64,000 bases of DNA from contig NZ_JOKH01000003.1 of NCBI RefSeq assembly GCF_000722635.1, positions 853,147 through 917,146 of the forward strand, read 5' to 3'. The notes below the pieces were generated by a model that was not told where the DNA came from, did not search any database, and was given only the letters and a program-made list of their open reading frames with translations. The stretch comes from Endozoicomonas numazuensis (lineage in GTDB: Bacteria; Pseudomonadota; Gammaproteobacteria; Pseudomonadales; Endozoicomonadaceae). Position numbers and translations under genes: made by a program. This document shows, in pieces, positions 17,932 through 27,275 of this stretch (its first letter is position 1; every line of letters starts with the position of its first letter).

Positions 17932-19728
17932 TTACATTGCTGGTTGAAGTGGTTTTGCCTCAGCCAGCAATGACTCTTCTTCTATCTGATTTCTCTGAGA
18001 CTGGTACATATCCAGATATAAGCCGGGCTCTGACAGCAACTGCTGATGAGTCCCCCGTTGCACAATACGGCCTTTCTCCATCACCAGAATCTGATCAGCG
18101 TCTTCTATCGTGGTCAGACGATGTGCGATGGCCAGCGTGGTTCGACCTTCCCGAAGAGTTTTAAGCCCCTGCTTGATCGCCTGTTCCGTTTCACTGTCGA
18201 TATTCGCCGTGGCTTCATCCATGATTAAAATTCTGGGATTCTGGGCCAGCGTTCTTGCAAACGACAACAGTTGCTTTTCACCACTGGAGAGTGACTGTCC
18301 TCTTTCTCCCAGTACCTGGGCATATCCGTCCGGTAACTTCTCGATAAATCCAGCCGCTTGTACCAGTTGCGCCGCATGCCAAACTTCTTTGTCGGTCACC
18401 TGTTCATGACCGAGATGAATATTTTCAGCAATGCTTCCCTCAAAGACGAAGGGCTCCTGAAACACCAGACCCAACTGCTGTCGCAGCTCCTGTTCTGAAA
18501 AATGGGCCAGAGGCTGATCATCAATCAGAATGCCCCCCCCCTGATACTGATAAAACCTCATCAGTAGATTCACGATGGAACTTTTACCACTTCCTGTATG
18601 ACCCACCAGGGCGACAAACTGTCCAGGTTCAGCAGTAAAACTGATACCGTCCAACGCTTTGCTTTTACCGTCGTAAGACAACTCCACATCCCGGAACTCA
18701 ATTTTTCCATTTGAGATCAGGGTATCACTGCGCCTCTCCTGTTCTGACTCTATGTGTTCATCAATCAGAGTGAATACTCGCTCCGCTGACACCACTGACT
18801 GCTGCCATACCTGCATTTGCATGGTGACGTGGGTCAGAGGTTCAAACATCCGGTCCAGATAATTGATAAAGGCGTACAACAAACCAATCTCGATAGGCCC
18901 ATTCAAAGCCTGACCGGTAAAGCCTCCCACCATCAGAGCCAACGCCAGAGTGGACGCCAAATGAACCATGGGTCTTAACAAAAGACCATTGATACGCACT
19001 AGCCGATTCTGTACATCTTTATATTCCTGATTAGCTTGCTCAAACTGATCACTGACCCGTTTTTGCTGACGCAGTGTCTGGATAACCGGCATACCCTGAA
19101 TCGACTCATTAATTCGGGTATTAATGTCACTCAGCACCGTTCGAGACGCATGAAAAACTGGATGACTGTACTTCTGATAGAGAAAAATGCAGCCAAAAAT
19201 AAAAGGCAAAATCGCTATACAGAACCAGGCCAGCCGGGCATCCAGCAAAAACATGGCGACAACCACACCACACACCGTGATGATCCCTTTCAGCGTCTCA
19301 GGCAAAGCACTGACAAACAGATCCTTAATGGTTTCAGTGTCATTCGTCACTCGTGACACCAACTTACCCACAGGTTCTTTGTCAAAGTAAGACATTGGCA
19401 GGCGGAACAAGTGATTAAACACCTGTTGCCGTATGTCATGAACAATAGCCAGTGCCACTTTCTGAAACAGCACTGTTTCCATCCAGGTCATGAATGCATC
19501 AATCAGATACAGACCCAAAAAGAACACCGCCAAAGTGGCTATCGCGGTCACTTCCCAATTACCTGGCACCACATGGTCATCAATAAAAGTCTTCATGACA
19601 ATCGGTGCTGTAAGCCCTGCTACTGTTGCAATCATTAGCAGAGAAAAGCTCAAAGCCAGCCTGTTTTTATAAGGCAATCCGTAGCGAAGCAGTCGTTTGA
19701 ACTGCTTCTTTTTTTCTAACCTTTCCAA
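17932..19728 (-). CDS. mdlB: ABC exporter half-transporter MdlB
   Basis: 598 residues: six membrane helices (about 20-300) then a nucleotide-binding domain. Walker A GHTGSGKSS, Q-loop FQEPFVF, signature LSSGEKQLLSFA, Walker B ILIMDEATANID with catalytic Glu, and switch His in LAIAHRL are all intact. It forms a heterodimer with MdlA, encoded just upstream. In heterodimeric exporters one site is catalytic and one degenerate; MdlB supplies the intact Walker B Glu and His. The TTG start is supported by GGGAG 7 nt upstream. The substrate is unknown (MdlAB homologues are assigned to multidrug or lipid export). Confidence 0.92.
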   Translation of the reverse strand: MERLEKKKQFKRLLRYGLPYKNRLALSFSLLMIATVAGLTAPIVMKTFIDDHVVPGNWEVTAIATLAVFFLGLYLIDAFMTWMETVLFQKVALAIVHDIRQQVFNHLFRLPMSYFDKEPVGKLVSRVTNDTETIKDLFVSALPETLKGIITVCGVVVAMFLLDARLAWFCIAILPFIFGCIFLYQKYSHPVFHASRTVLSDINTRINESIQGMPVIQTLRQQKRVSDQFEQANQEYKDVQNRLVRINGLLLRPMVHLASTLALALMVGGFTGQALNGPIEIGLLYAFINYLDRMFEPLTHVTMQMQVWQQSVVSAERVFTLIDEHIESEQERRSDTLISNGKIEFRDVELSYDGKSKALDGISFTAEPGQFVALVGHTGSGKSSIVNLLMRFYQYQGGGILIDDQPLAHFSEQELRQQLGLVFQEPFVFEGSIAENIHLGHEQVTDKEVWHAAQLVQAAGFIEKLPDGYAQVLGERGQSLSSGEKQLLSFARTLAQNPRILIMDEATANIDSETEQAIKQGLKTLREGRTTLAIAHRLTTIEDADQILVMEKGRIVQRGTHQQLLSEPGLYLDMYQSQRNQIEEESLLAEAKPLQPAM

Positions 19729-19871
19729 GGTTCACTCCCTGTGTGATCATCTTTGACCACACACTCCTCATTATTTTTTTCGTTCTCAGGTCATCATCAA
19801 GAGCTCAAGCTCTTCAGATAATTTCATTCCCAAACAGAAGCCAGAAGCCTGTCGGACTTAAGATAATTTCA

Positions 19872-21650
19872 TTAACTGACGGCCACCGATTCTATTGTTT
19901 CTACAGAGTCTTTCTGATCAGTAATCTCCATCGCCTGACGCTGGAAGATACGTGAATACCAACCTCCACTCCTGACCAGTTCACTGTGGCTACCGGACTC
20001 TGCAATCTCCCCCTGTTCCAGCACGATCAAATGATCCGCTTGATGAAGATTGGTCAGTCTCTGGGTGATCAGAATCAGCGTTTTCTGCTGATCGCTGTTC
20101 ATCAGGTTTTCTAAAATCTGTGCTTCGGTCTTCATATCCAGTGAACAGAAAGCATCATCAAAAAGCAGGATATCAGCCTCCAGCAAGAGCGCCCGTGCAA
20201 TGGTAATCCGCTGTTTCTGTCCTCCAGAAAGGTTGATACCTTTCTCTCCCAGCAGGGTTTCATAGCCATCCGTAAAACCCAGAATATCGTCATGAACACA
20301 GGCCAGCTTTGCGACTCGCTCCACCTCATCCTGCGAAACATCCGGTCGACCAAAGGCAATGTTGTTTGCAATAGTGGCCGAGAACAGGAAAGGCTCCTGA
20401 GACACCACCGCAAAACGACTCCTTAAAGCATCAAGGCTCACAGAGTCATGTGAACGCCCCCCTATTTTTATAGAAACCTCTTGATGGTCATATTCTCTTA
20501 ATAACAATCTGAACAGAGTCGTTTTGCCACTGCCGGTTCGTCCACAGACGCCCACAAAAGCCCCCCTTTCAACCTTGAAGCTCAGTGATCCCAGCGATGT
20601 CTGCTCTGCCCCCGGATAAGTGAAAGATTGAGCGGTAAACTCAATATTCCCTTCCGGCTTTTCCTGCACGTCCACAGCTCTGTCTTCAACATCGGGCATC
20701 TCTGCCATCAGTTTCTGGAGACGAGCTAAAGAAGCACTGCCGCGTTCCACAATGTTAAATAACCAGCCGAAAGCAAACATGGGCCACACCAACAGGCCGA
20801 GATAAATCGTGAAAGTTGTCAGTTCTCCCACCGTCATAAGGCCACTGCTGATTCTCCAAGCGCCATAGCCCAGACTTCCCATAATGGAAAGACAAACACA
20901 CACCGCAATGGTTGGATCAAACAATGCATCAACGCTGGCCACTTTCAGGTTGGCATCATTGGTTTTTTCAGACCGCTCCCTGAATTTAGCTTTTTGCGCC
21001 TGATTCAAATCATGAGCTCGTATGGCTCTAATACCAGACACAGACTCCTGAACCCGGTTATTCAAATCAGAAAATGTTTCCTGCGCAGTACGAAATCGCT
21101 TATGCAATAAAGAGGCATATCGAAACATCAGCCAGGCCATAACAGGAAAAGGCATCAAAGCCACAGCGGTCATCTGCCAACCACAGACCCAGATCATGGC
21201 AACCACGACCGCTGAACCGGCCACCACAGAGTCCACCAGAGTCAGAACCCCTTCCGCAGCGGTTGCTTCAATCGCCTTCACGTCATTAGTCGCATGAGCC
21301 ATCAAATCACCGGTTTTGTGACGGTGATAAAACTCTGGTGACATCCGGGTAAAATGATGGAACAAACGACTTCTCATCACTCGACCCAATTCAATGGCTC
21401 CGCCGAACAACAGAATCCTCCAGCCATTTCTGAAGATGTAGACCAGTACTCCCGTCAAGGCGATCAACATAATCGGCTTGACGATACTCTCCGCGCTCAA
21501 CTCACCCGCCTGAATATCATCCACCAGTGTCCCGATCAGCCAGGGTGGCAACAGCTCAGCAACAGACACCAGAACTAAAAAAAGCACACAGAAAAAGTAG
21601 CGCTGCCAATGGCGCCTGAAGAACCATCCCAGGTTCCAGAAAATATCCAT
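19872..21650 (-). CDS. mdlA: ABC exporter half-transporter MdlA, degenerate catalytic site
   Basis: 592 residues from the ATG at 21650, chosen because GGGGGA lies 5-6 nt upstream and because E. coli MdlA starts at the matching place (LSWYFRREWRRY versus LGWFFRRHWQRY). Six membrane helices precede an NBD with Walker A GRTGSGKTT and signature LSGGQKQRITIARAL. The Walker B is ILLFDDAF, with Asp in place of the catalytic Glu, and the switch-loop His is Gln (LILITQRL), so this half hydrolyses ATP poorly if at all. A 143-bp gap separates it from mdlB. A 146-bp partial copy of its 5' end lies 2.4 kb upstream, beyond the HipBA module. Confidence 0.92.
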   Translation of the reverse strand: MDIFWNLGWFFRRHWQRYFFCVLFLVLVSVAELLPPWLIGTLVDDIQAGELSAESIVKPIMLIALTGVLVYIFRNGWRILLFGGAIELGRVMRSRLFHHFTRMSPEFYHRHKTGDLMAHATNDVKAIEATAAEGVLTLVDSVVAGSAVVVAMIWVCGWQMTAVALMPFPVMAWLMFRYASLLHKRFRTAQETFSDLNNRVQESVSGIRAIRAHDLNQAQKAKFRERSEKTNDANLKVASVDALFDPTIAVCVCLSIMGSLGYGAWRISSGLMTVGELTTFTIYLGLLVWPMFAFGWLFNIVERGSASLARLQKLMAEMPDVEDRAVDVQEKPEGNIEFTAQSFTYPGAEQTSLGSLSFKVERGAFVGVCGRTGSGKTTLFRLLLREYDHQEVSIKIGGRSHDSVSLDALRSRFAVVSQEPFLFSATIANNIAFGRPDVSQDEVERVAKLACVHDDILGFTDGYETLLGEKGINLSGGQKQRITIARALLLEADILLFDDAFCSLDMKTEAQILENLMNSDQQKTLILITQRLTNLHQADHLIVLEQGEIAESGSHSELVRSGGWYSRIFQRQAMEITDQKDSVETIESVAVS

Positions 21651-21861
21651 TATTTCCCCCGAAATGCCTGTATGCAGCATGCAGATAGCCATAGCCAACC
21701 TGCGTCGTGCTGCATCAAGCCAATCAAACTTCTTTAGAATTCTTTTTGAAAACGATACAGACATAACATTGCAGACATAACATCGCAGCAATGCATCAGT
21801 CATTCAGCAGGTTTTATTCTGTATCGATTGTTTGACCGTTACCGGTCGTGCTGACGGGTCG

Positions 21862-21975
21862 TCAAGGCAGGGGGATCAGCATTCCACCCTGACCTGCCAC
21901 ACGGGAAACACGGCATGAATTGCCGGTAATAGTGGCTTTAGACGTGACAATGGTCTTATGGGCGGTATTGATCAT
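21862..21975 (-). CDS. Small ORF, 37 residues, strong ribosome site
   Basis: Reads MINTAHKTIVTSKATI, then a Gly/Arg/Val-rich part, ending GGMLIPLP. AAGGAG lies 7 nt before the ATG, better than most starts in the window, which is the main reason to list it. I do not recognise the family. It sits between mdlA and hipA inside the segment bounded by the duplicated mdlA ends, so it may belong to the inserted cassette. It could also be a chance ORF. Confidence 0.4.
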   Translation of the reverse strand: MINTAHKTIVTSKATITGNSCRVSRVAGQGGMLIPLP

Positions 21976-22272
21976 GTTGCTACTCCTTCACCTTTTTATT
22001 GGGCTCATGGCTGTTATTCTTGATGATGCAGACCCTGTGCTTGGTGAAGTATCAGGCTGCATTCCAGCTGTTGGCTGATGATTGAGGTGCTATCTGTTAG
22101 AAAGTGTTTCATAAACACTTTCGATGCTCATGGCTGTTTATTCCTTATCCTTTTGCAGGGTAGAAGCATCAGGAATAAGTATTATCACTTAGCCGTATAA
22201 CTGATGCAATAGTTGGGATTATCTAAAGGTGATTTTTTTTACTCTGGTTTCACCTCTTTTTACAGAGGCACT
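21976..22272. other. Gap with a 10-bp perfect hairpin at 22100-22122
   Basis: The gap between hipA and the small ORF holds the inverted repeat GAAAGTGTTT-CAT-AAACACTTTC, a possible terminator or operator but without a strong T run. Otherwise I see no gene. Confidence 0.45.
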
Positions 22273-23526
22273 CTACCGTGAAAAACCTTCTAAGATATAA
22301 GGATTAAGAACAGCTCGTTTCCACAATAGCCGCATGTCAACACTGCTCAGCCCAGCATCACTACACACTGACTCCCAGCTTGACTCTACCGTCTTGATCT
22401 GAAAATCGATAATATCCTTGGCTTCTTGCTCACTTAAAAGGTACGCATTTGCAGACTTAAGGCAGATTGAAAGCTGACTCTGCCTTTGCCCTCCACGAAT
22501 CAACATTGCCTGAGACGCTATATTTCCTGAACGGCCTTGAGGACAGATATCATAGGCAGGCGTCAGGGTATAACCGTTACCATCCCAAAAAGCTGCATGA
22601 TTTCTGGCATGATCATCAGTATTTCCACAGATTATATTAAAAGTGATTCGGCCAAACAGTTCACGCAGGGTATCGGATGCATTCACAAAGTTTGCTCTTA
22701 CCAGATCAGCAAGCTGTTCATAACTGGCATAACGTGCCTGCATTTCATTAAGCCCCAATAATGTCAGAGCCGATACCATATGCTTTCTCAACCAACCTGA
22801 TTTGCTAGCTTCCCGATCAAACCTTTCGACCAATAGAACATCCTTGCCAGCAGAAGACTTCAGACTCACATTAGCCACTTTGATACCCACCAGGCTGGCA
22901 AGTTTCATAGCTACATATTCAGCTTTCACAACACTGTACAAGTCAGAACTTGAAGAAAACTTGGCAATGTACTTTTTGCCCTGGTCCTCAATCTGGGCTT
23001 TTGGACGAGCACCTCCAATGGAGGTTCCATGGTAAAGCGCTTGCTCAAGCTCAACAGGTACTGACATGCCCTGCTCAACTCTCTCTGCAGCCTCAAGCAA
23101 TTCCGCCATTGAAACGCCCTCAGAAAGTCGGGGAACATAATCAAAAGCAGACCGCTGAAAATCCAGTGCTCCCACTCTATCTGAACCTGACTCAAGGAGG
23201 TATGTCAGTTCAGAAAGTAGAGCCGTATCAATATGTCCTTTTTTTAACCCTAACAGGCGGTTAATAATAACTCTGCGGCCCCAGGCATCTGGAGAGGCAT
23301 CACGAATACAACCATGAATTTCATGACCCGCGTCAGGTTCAAGAATACCCGCTTTTAGTGGTAACTCTGGTTCAAAAAGTGCAATAGCATTCTTTCTTTG
23401 TAAATAGCTACGTCCATAGTTAAAAACCAACCGATCACCATCCAGGGTTAACCTCCCTGCCACCACGGGCTCAGTTTCTTCTTTTAACCAGACCCAGACA
23501 AACGCTTCCCGATACTCAGAAGTCAT
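22273..23526 (-). CDS. hipA: HipA-type Ser/Thr kinase toxin
   Basis: 417 residues of the HipA family, toxins that phosphorylate a translation-related target (glutamyl-tRNA synthetase for E. coli HipA) and induce dormancy. The N-subdomain is followed by a regulatory loop GTSIGGARPK (about 167-176), the ATP Lys in KYIAKFS, the catalytic loop CGNTDDHARN and the metal-binding TPAYDICP. All key residues look intact. The ATG at 23526 has a perfect AAGGAGG 6 nt upstream and overlaps the end of hipB by 11 bp. The module stands between mdlA and a duplicated mdlA fragment, so it is an insert. Confidence 0.92.
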   Translation of the reverse strand: MTSEYREAFVWVWLKEETEPVVAGRLTLDGDRLVFNYGRSYLQRKNAIALFEPELPLKAGILEPDAGHEIHGCIRDASPDAWGRRVIINRLLGLKKGHIDTALLSELTYLLESGSDRVGALDFQRSAFDYVPRLSEGVSMAELLEAAERVEQGMSVPVELEQALYHGTSIGGARPKAQIEDQGKKYIAKFSSSSDLYSVVKAEYVAMKLASLVGIKVANVSLKSSAGKDVLLVERFDREASKSGWLRKHMVSALTLLGLNEMQARYASYEQLADLVRANFVNASDTLRELFGRITFNIICGNTDDHARNHAAFWDGNGYTLTPAYDICPQGRSGNIASQAMLIRGGQRQSQLSICLKSANAYLLSEQEAKDIIDFQIKTVESSWESVCSDAGLSSVDMRLLWKRAVLNPYILEGFSR

Positions 23527-23848
23527 CACCTACCTCCTTATGACGTTTTCGTATTCGATCAGGTAGCAACCTGATTTTATCTTCAACTCTGTCCAGCTTA
23601 CCTCCCATAGAGACAGGCTCACTCTGAAAAAGAGGAACACCGGTCAAAAAAGCCACCTCAAACACCAGACCGATAGCACAGGACAGATTACCCTTTTCGA
23701 TCTTTTGCAATGTAGCCCTGGAAATTCCAGCCCTTTCAGCACATTCCACCTCGGACCATTGACGCTGTTTTCTACCCAGCTTTATCTGCTTACCCAGTAG
23801 AATGACGGCTTCTTCAGAGTATCCGGAATAACGTCGCGCTTTAGCCAT
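23516..23848 (-). CDS. hipB: HipB-type XRE antitoxin/repressor
   Basis: 110 residues with a Cro/C1 helix-turn-helix (about 18-70: LGKQIKLGRKQRQWSEVECAERAG, then ISRATLQKIEKG) and a charged C-terminal tail. It would bind HipA and repress its own promoter. The gene precedes and overlaps hipA. No Shine-Dalgarno is visible before the ATG, so the message may be leaderless or poorly translated. The start codon lies inside an arm of a 9-bp inverted repeat that is a good operator candidate. Confidence 0.9.
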   Translation of the reverse strand: MAKARRYSGYSEEAVILLGKQIKLGRKQRQWSEVECAERAGISRATLQKIEKGNLSCAIGLVFEVAFLTGVPLFQSEPVSMGGKLDRVEDKIRLLPDRIRKRHKEVGDDF

Positions 23849-23908
23849 AGATCAACCATGAGATCAATTTTGACTTTAATAATAGTCACAAAATAACCTT
23901 ATGGCTAA
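23841..23908. promoter_or_regulatory. Likely hipBA operator/promoter
   Basis: TTAGCCATA (23841-23849, covering the hipB start) and TATGGCTAA (23900-23908) form a perfect inverted pair. Between them lie TGACT-N8-AGTCA (23871-23888) and a repeated GATCAA. Such paired palindromes near the start are usual for HipB autoregulation. Confidence 0.5.
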
Positions 23909-23958
23909 TATAATAATCAATCTTAACAATGGCGTGTCGAAAAGGGTTCAGGTCTCCC

Positions 23959-24104
23959 CCTGAATATCATCCACCCAGTGCGCCGGTCAGCCAGAATTTG
24001 CAAGGGTGGTAACAGCTCAGCAACAGACACCAGAACTAAAAAAAGCACACAGAAAAAGTAGCGCTGCCAATGGCGCCTGAAGAACCATCCCAGGTTCCAG
24101 AAAA
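23959..24104 (-). pseudogene. mdlA 5'-end remnant (direct repeat)
   Basis: Bases 24011-24104 equal 21550-21643 in mdlA without mismatch (94 bp), and 23959-24010 match 21509-21549 with small changes. The frame still reads FWNLGWFFRRHWQRYFF, but the ATG and first codon are replaced and the homology decays after about 45 codons. It is a dead copy upstream of hipB, and together with mdlA it brackets the HipBA module. Confidence 0.92.
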
Positions 24105-24309
24105 CCAGAGTTAGAAAAATTAACGAGAAAAGTATCAATAAGGTTCCCCCCTCCCACCCGGGATAAACCCGTATGGCAGTCAGAGGGAGGGAGGAAAACA
24201 GCAATGTTCGACTGAATAATGATCGACTGAATAAAGTGGTTCAGGTGCCTTTGCCCAGTCATCACTCATTTTTCAGACCTCTGCACCAGAGGCAGAAATC
24301 TGACTCATT

Positions 24310-25575
24310 TTAGCTGCTGCTTTTCAGGTCCTGTTCCAGAAATCCAATCCAGGAATTAGCCTTACCGCGACTGCTCTTGATTTCGGCAGCTTTGCGCATC
24401 AGCTCCAGAGACCTTCGAGTATCCCCCAACTGATAATGGGCCATACCCGATAAAAACAGCATTTCACCAGTATGTTTGTCTTTCATACCCTCAGCAGGAT
24501 CTGCAGCAAGCTTTAGCAACTCATCAAAGCGTTCCGACTGAGCGAGCATACGACCGAGCTTTAACTGCAGGTCTGCATCGCTCTTCAAGGCCAGAGCTTC
24601 ATAAAATGCCTCAACTGCTCTTCTTGACTCCTTGGCATGGGACCAGAAGTTAGCCAGACGCTTATAATTGTCAAAGCTAGCTTCAACAATCCCTTTGTCC
24701 AAACCCTCCTGATACACGATCCCGGCCTGATAAGGCACACGTCTGTAAGTCAGAAAGTTAGCCAGCTGAGTGTAATCGCTTTCCTTATCAAAGAGACCGT
24801 GGCGATAAGCTGCACGCAGAGCAGCCAAAGCCTGACGATCACGTTTAATAGAGATATTCATGCCAGAAAGTTGTAACCAATACTTCTTCTTTTCTGGCGC
24901 AATCTTAACCAGGGTCTCCAGAACCTTAATGGCACTGGGGATATCCTTAAGTTCATAATGCGCAGCCAGAAGCAAGGTGTACCAGGATTCAGGCGGCTCT
25001 TTCGAAACCTCTATCGCTTTAGTAGCGGGTTCGATCACGTTCTCCCACTGATTCAGCCGGGAGTAACCATTGGCCAGCATAATCCAGGCTCTGGCAGGAA
25101 CTGCCACTCCCTCTTCGAGGTTTGCCATCCATTCCAGCAGAACTTCCACCCCCTCCTTGTACTCACCTTTCATCATTAAAAGCTGAGACAAGTTGTAGCG
25201 TACTTGCTGAGCGGCAGGTACATGCAAGCCATCTTCAGATAGAGAAGCTCTAAAAAACTTCAGTGCATTATCAAACTGCTCCTGATTGGCATAAACGACA
25301 CCCAGCATCTGGTTAACAGCTGCTTTGTCGTACTTGCTGCCACTCACCTTACCAAGAACATGCTCAAGACTCGCCTGAGCAGCAGGGTAATCATCTTCAG
25401 CTAACTGTTCCTGAGCCTTCAGCAGGTATTTATAGGTAATCTGCCTCAGCTCAGGGGCTTTTTTAGGTGCTGCACTCGCAGGTTGAACCATCGCTACATT
25501 CAGAGTGGCACTCAGCCCTACAACCATTAAGGAGAGCGCAGCCTTTCTGGGGAGCAATCGCTTTATTCCATTCAT
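24310..25575 (-). CDS. TPR protein of TonB2-type operon
   Basis: 421 residues: a signal peptide (cleavage likely after PASA, about residue 35) followed by tetratricopeptide-like helical repeats to the C terminus (e.g. AAVNQMLGVVYANQEQFDNA). It is the last gene of the operon, 3 bp after tonB, with GGAG before its ATG. TPR proteins at this place occur in TtpC/TonB2 operons of Vibrio and relatives and are thought to sit in the periplasm and help the TonB complex. Its exact role is not known. Confidence 0.85.
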   Translation of the reverse strand: MNGIKRLLPRKAALSLMVVGLSATLNVAMVQPASAAPKKAPELRQITYKYLLKAQEQLAEDDYPAAQASLEHVLGKVSGSKYDKAAVNQMLGVVYANQEQFDNALKFFRASLSEDGLHVPAAQQVRYNLSQLLMMKGEYKEGVEVLLEWMANLEEGVAVPARAWIMLANGYSRLNQWENVIEPATKAIEVSKEPPESWYTLLLAAHYELKDIPSAIKVLETLVKIAPEKKKYWLQLSGMNISIKRDRQALAALRAAYRHGLFDKESDYTQLANFLTYRRVPYQAGIVYQEGLDKGIVEASFDNYKRLANFWSHAKESRRAVEAFYEALALKSDADLQLKLGRMLAQSERFDELLKLAADPAEGMKDKHTGEMLFLSGMAHYQLGDTRRSLELMRKAAEIKSSRGKANSWIGFLEQDLKSSS

Positions 25576-25578
25576 GGT

Positions 25579-26199
25579 TTACTCCAGCGTAAATTCATAT
25601 TCCTGCTGCTGGGTTCTGGCTATGGCAATACCATCTTCCATTGCAGGCTTGAACTTCCATTTGGCGGCGGCCTTTTTAATGGCTTTACCAAATCCCTTGC
25701 CTCTTGGCTTTTCTTTAAGAATTTTTACGTCAGTCACACGGCCATCTTTGGACACCGTATACTGAAAAACGACACTCCCACCCACACTACTTTGAAGCGC
25801 TTTCCGAGGGTACATCGGACTGAACTTGTTCAGAGGCACAGGGCCACCACTAGCGGACAAACCACTGGAGGCAAAGGAACCTGCTCCATCTCCCACCGCC
25901 AGATCAAGATCAACATCCATTTTTGGAATGTCCATTTTGACCTGCTCAATCACCGGTTTATCCACCTGTTGGGAAATCTTCATTTCCGGAGGAGGCGGCG
26001 GCTTTTTCGGCTGAGGTTTAGGGATTTCCCTTTTCTTTTCTTTAATGGTCTCAGGTCGCTGCAACCGGATAAATTCACTGATACGTGTATCATCAGCTTT
26101 TGCCAGCTCATGCTTATTGCTGTTAACCAGCGCATTCATGACGGCAAAAAGACCCAGTGCAACAGCAAAGCCAAGACCCAGAGATATCAGATAACGCAT
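25579..26199 (-). CDS. tonB: TonB2-type energy transducer
   Basis: 206 residues: one N-terminal membrane anchor (about 4-24), a Pro/Lys-rich spacer (KPQPKKPPPPPEM) and a C-terminal TonB domain with PLNKFSPMYPRKALQSSVGG and VTDVKILKEKPRGKGFGKA. It is short, as TonB2 proteins are. GGAGG lies 5 nt before the ATG. It would carry proton-motive energy from ExbB/ExbD to outer-membrane receptors such as the one encoded upstream. Confidence 0.93.
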   Translation of the reverse strand: MRYLISLGLGFAVALGLFAVMNALVNSNKHELAKADDTRISEFIRLQRPETIKEKKREIPKPQPKKPPPPPEMKISQQVDKPVIEQVKMDIPKMDVDLDLAVGDGAGSFASSGLSASGGPVPLNKFSPMYPRKALQSSVGGSVVFQYTVSKDGRVTDVKILKEKPRGKGFGKAIKKAAAKWKFKPAMEDGIAIARTQQQEYEFTLE

Positions 26200-26213
26200 G
26201 GGCGCCTCCAGCC

Positions 26214-26618
26214 TTACTGCTCTTTCGCTGAAATCGAGATACTGTAGACCCCTGCCAGCCTGACCTGATCCATGACTTCAACCACGATACCGGACTTGGA
26301 TTCCTTATCCGCCTGGATAACCACAGCCCCTTCCGGGTTTTCTGCTTTCAGTCGCTCTACGTTGGCTCGAACAGCGCCTACTTCCACTCGGCGTTTGTCA
26401 ATCCAGACAGCGCCTGTGTCACTGACAGCAATCATGATATTGCCTTTTTTGACTACCTGAGCAGAGTTCGCAGTAGGTCTGTTTACGTCGATGCCCGCTT
26501 CCTTAATAAACGACGTTGTCACAATGAAGAAGATCAACATAATGAACACGATGTCTAGCATCGGGGTCATATCGATTCCTGCATCTTCCTGAGCGCCGTT
26601 ACTGTAACGTCTTCTCAT
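26214..26618 (-). CDS. exbD: ExbD-type biopolymer transport protein
   Basis: 134 residues: an N-terminal membrane helix with the essential Asp in DMTPMLDIVFIMLIFFIVTT, then a periplasmic domain. It forms the proton channel with ExbB. It lies between exbB and tonB in the same transcript; a 112-bp gap separates it from exbB. Confidence 0.94.
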   Translation of the reverse strand: MRRRYSNGAQEDAGIDMTPMLDIVFIMLIFFIVTTSFIKEAGIDVNRPTANSAQVVKKGNIMIAVSDTGAVWIDKRRVEVGAVRANVERLKAENPEGAVVIQADKESKSGIVVEVMDQVRLAGVYSISISAKEQ

Positions 26619-26730
26619 TTTTCGTTCCTCCCACCCTGCACTTCATGGATGAGTTCTTATTGTTTTTATTCTGCCTGGCCCCCATTCCCACACTTAACGG
26701 TGAGAATGGGCTTTATCCAACAGCCATAGC

Positions 26731-27252
26731 TTAATGCTGTAATGAGTCTGAAACCTGATGCGTTGCCCGGTTAGCACGTTTCTCCAGCAAGGCACTGAAA
26801 TAAAGGCCAGAGAGGGCTGCCACCATACCCGCCATAGTCGGGATCGTCGCTTTTGAAATACCTGACGCCATCGCTCTGGGGCTACCTGTCCCTGTGACGG
26901 CCAGTACATCAAATACCGAAACCATGCCCACGACAGTACCTAACAAACCCAGCAGTGGGCAAAGTGCTATCAGAGTCTTGATCATGGGCATCCCGCGATT
27001 CACACTCAGAGAGACTTCAGAAATCATGGCCAGACGGATCTTTTTGGCATTCCAGGACAATTTATCTGCCCTGGCATCCCAGTCGGCCATGGTTTTCTTA
27101 ATCAGCTTTGGGTACTCAGTGAAAAAGTAGAGATAACGCTCAATCACCAATACCCAGAGCAGCAGAGTCAGTACAAACAACATCATCAGTACATCGCCGC
27201 CCATGCCCAAAAAACGGCGGATGGATTCGAGCTCTTCTATTAACCAGAGCAT
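26731..27252 (-). CDS. exbB: ExbB/MotA/TolQ proton channel protein
   Basis: 173 residues with three membrane helices. The conserved MotA/TolQ/ExbB block is present: PLLGLLGTVVGMVSVFD, then ISKATIPTMAGMVAA. The ATG at 27252 is taken rather than the TTG at 27258, because GGAGG is 8 nt from the former and only 2 nt from the latter. It is shorter than E. coli ExbB, as is usual for the ExbB2 group, and works alongside the larger TtpC-like protein. Confidence 0.92.
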   Translation of the reverse strand: MLWLIEELESIRRFLGMGGDVLMMLFVLTLLLWVLVIERYLYFFTEYPKLIKKTMADWDARADKLSWNAKKIRLAMISEVSLSVNRGMPMIKTLIALCPLLGLLGTVVGMVSVFDVLAVTGTGSPRAMASGISKATIPTMAGMVAALSGLYFSALLEKRANRATHQVSDSLQH

Positions 27253-27275
27253 ATCCAATTCCTCCCTTTCTCTTA

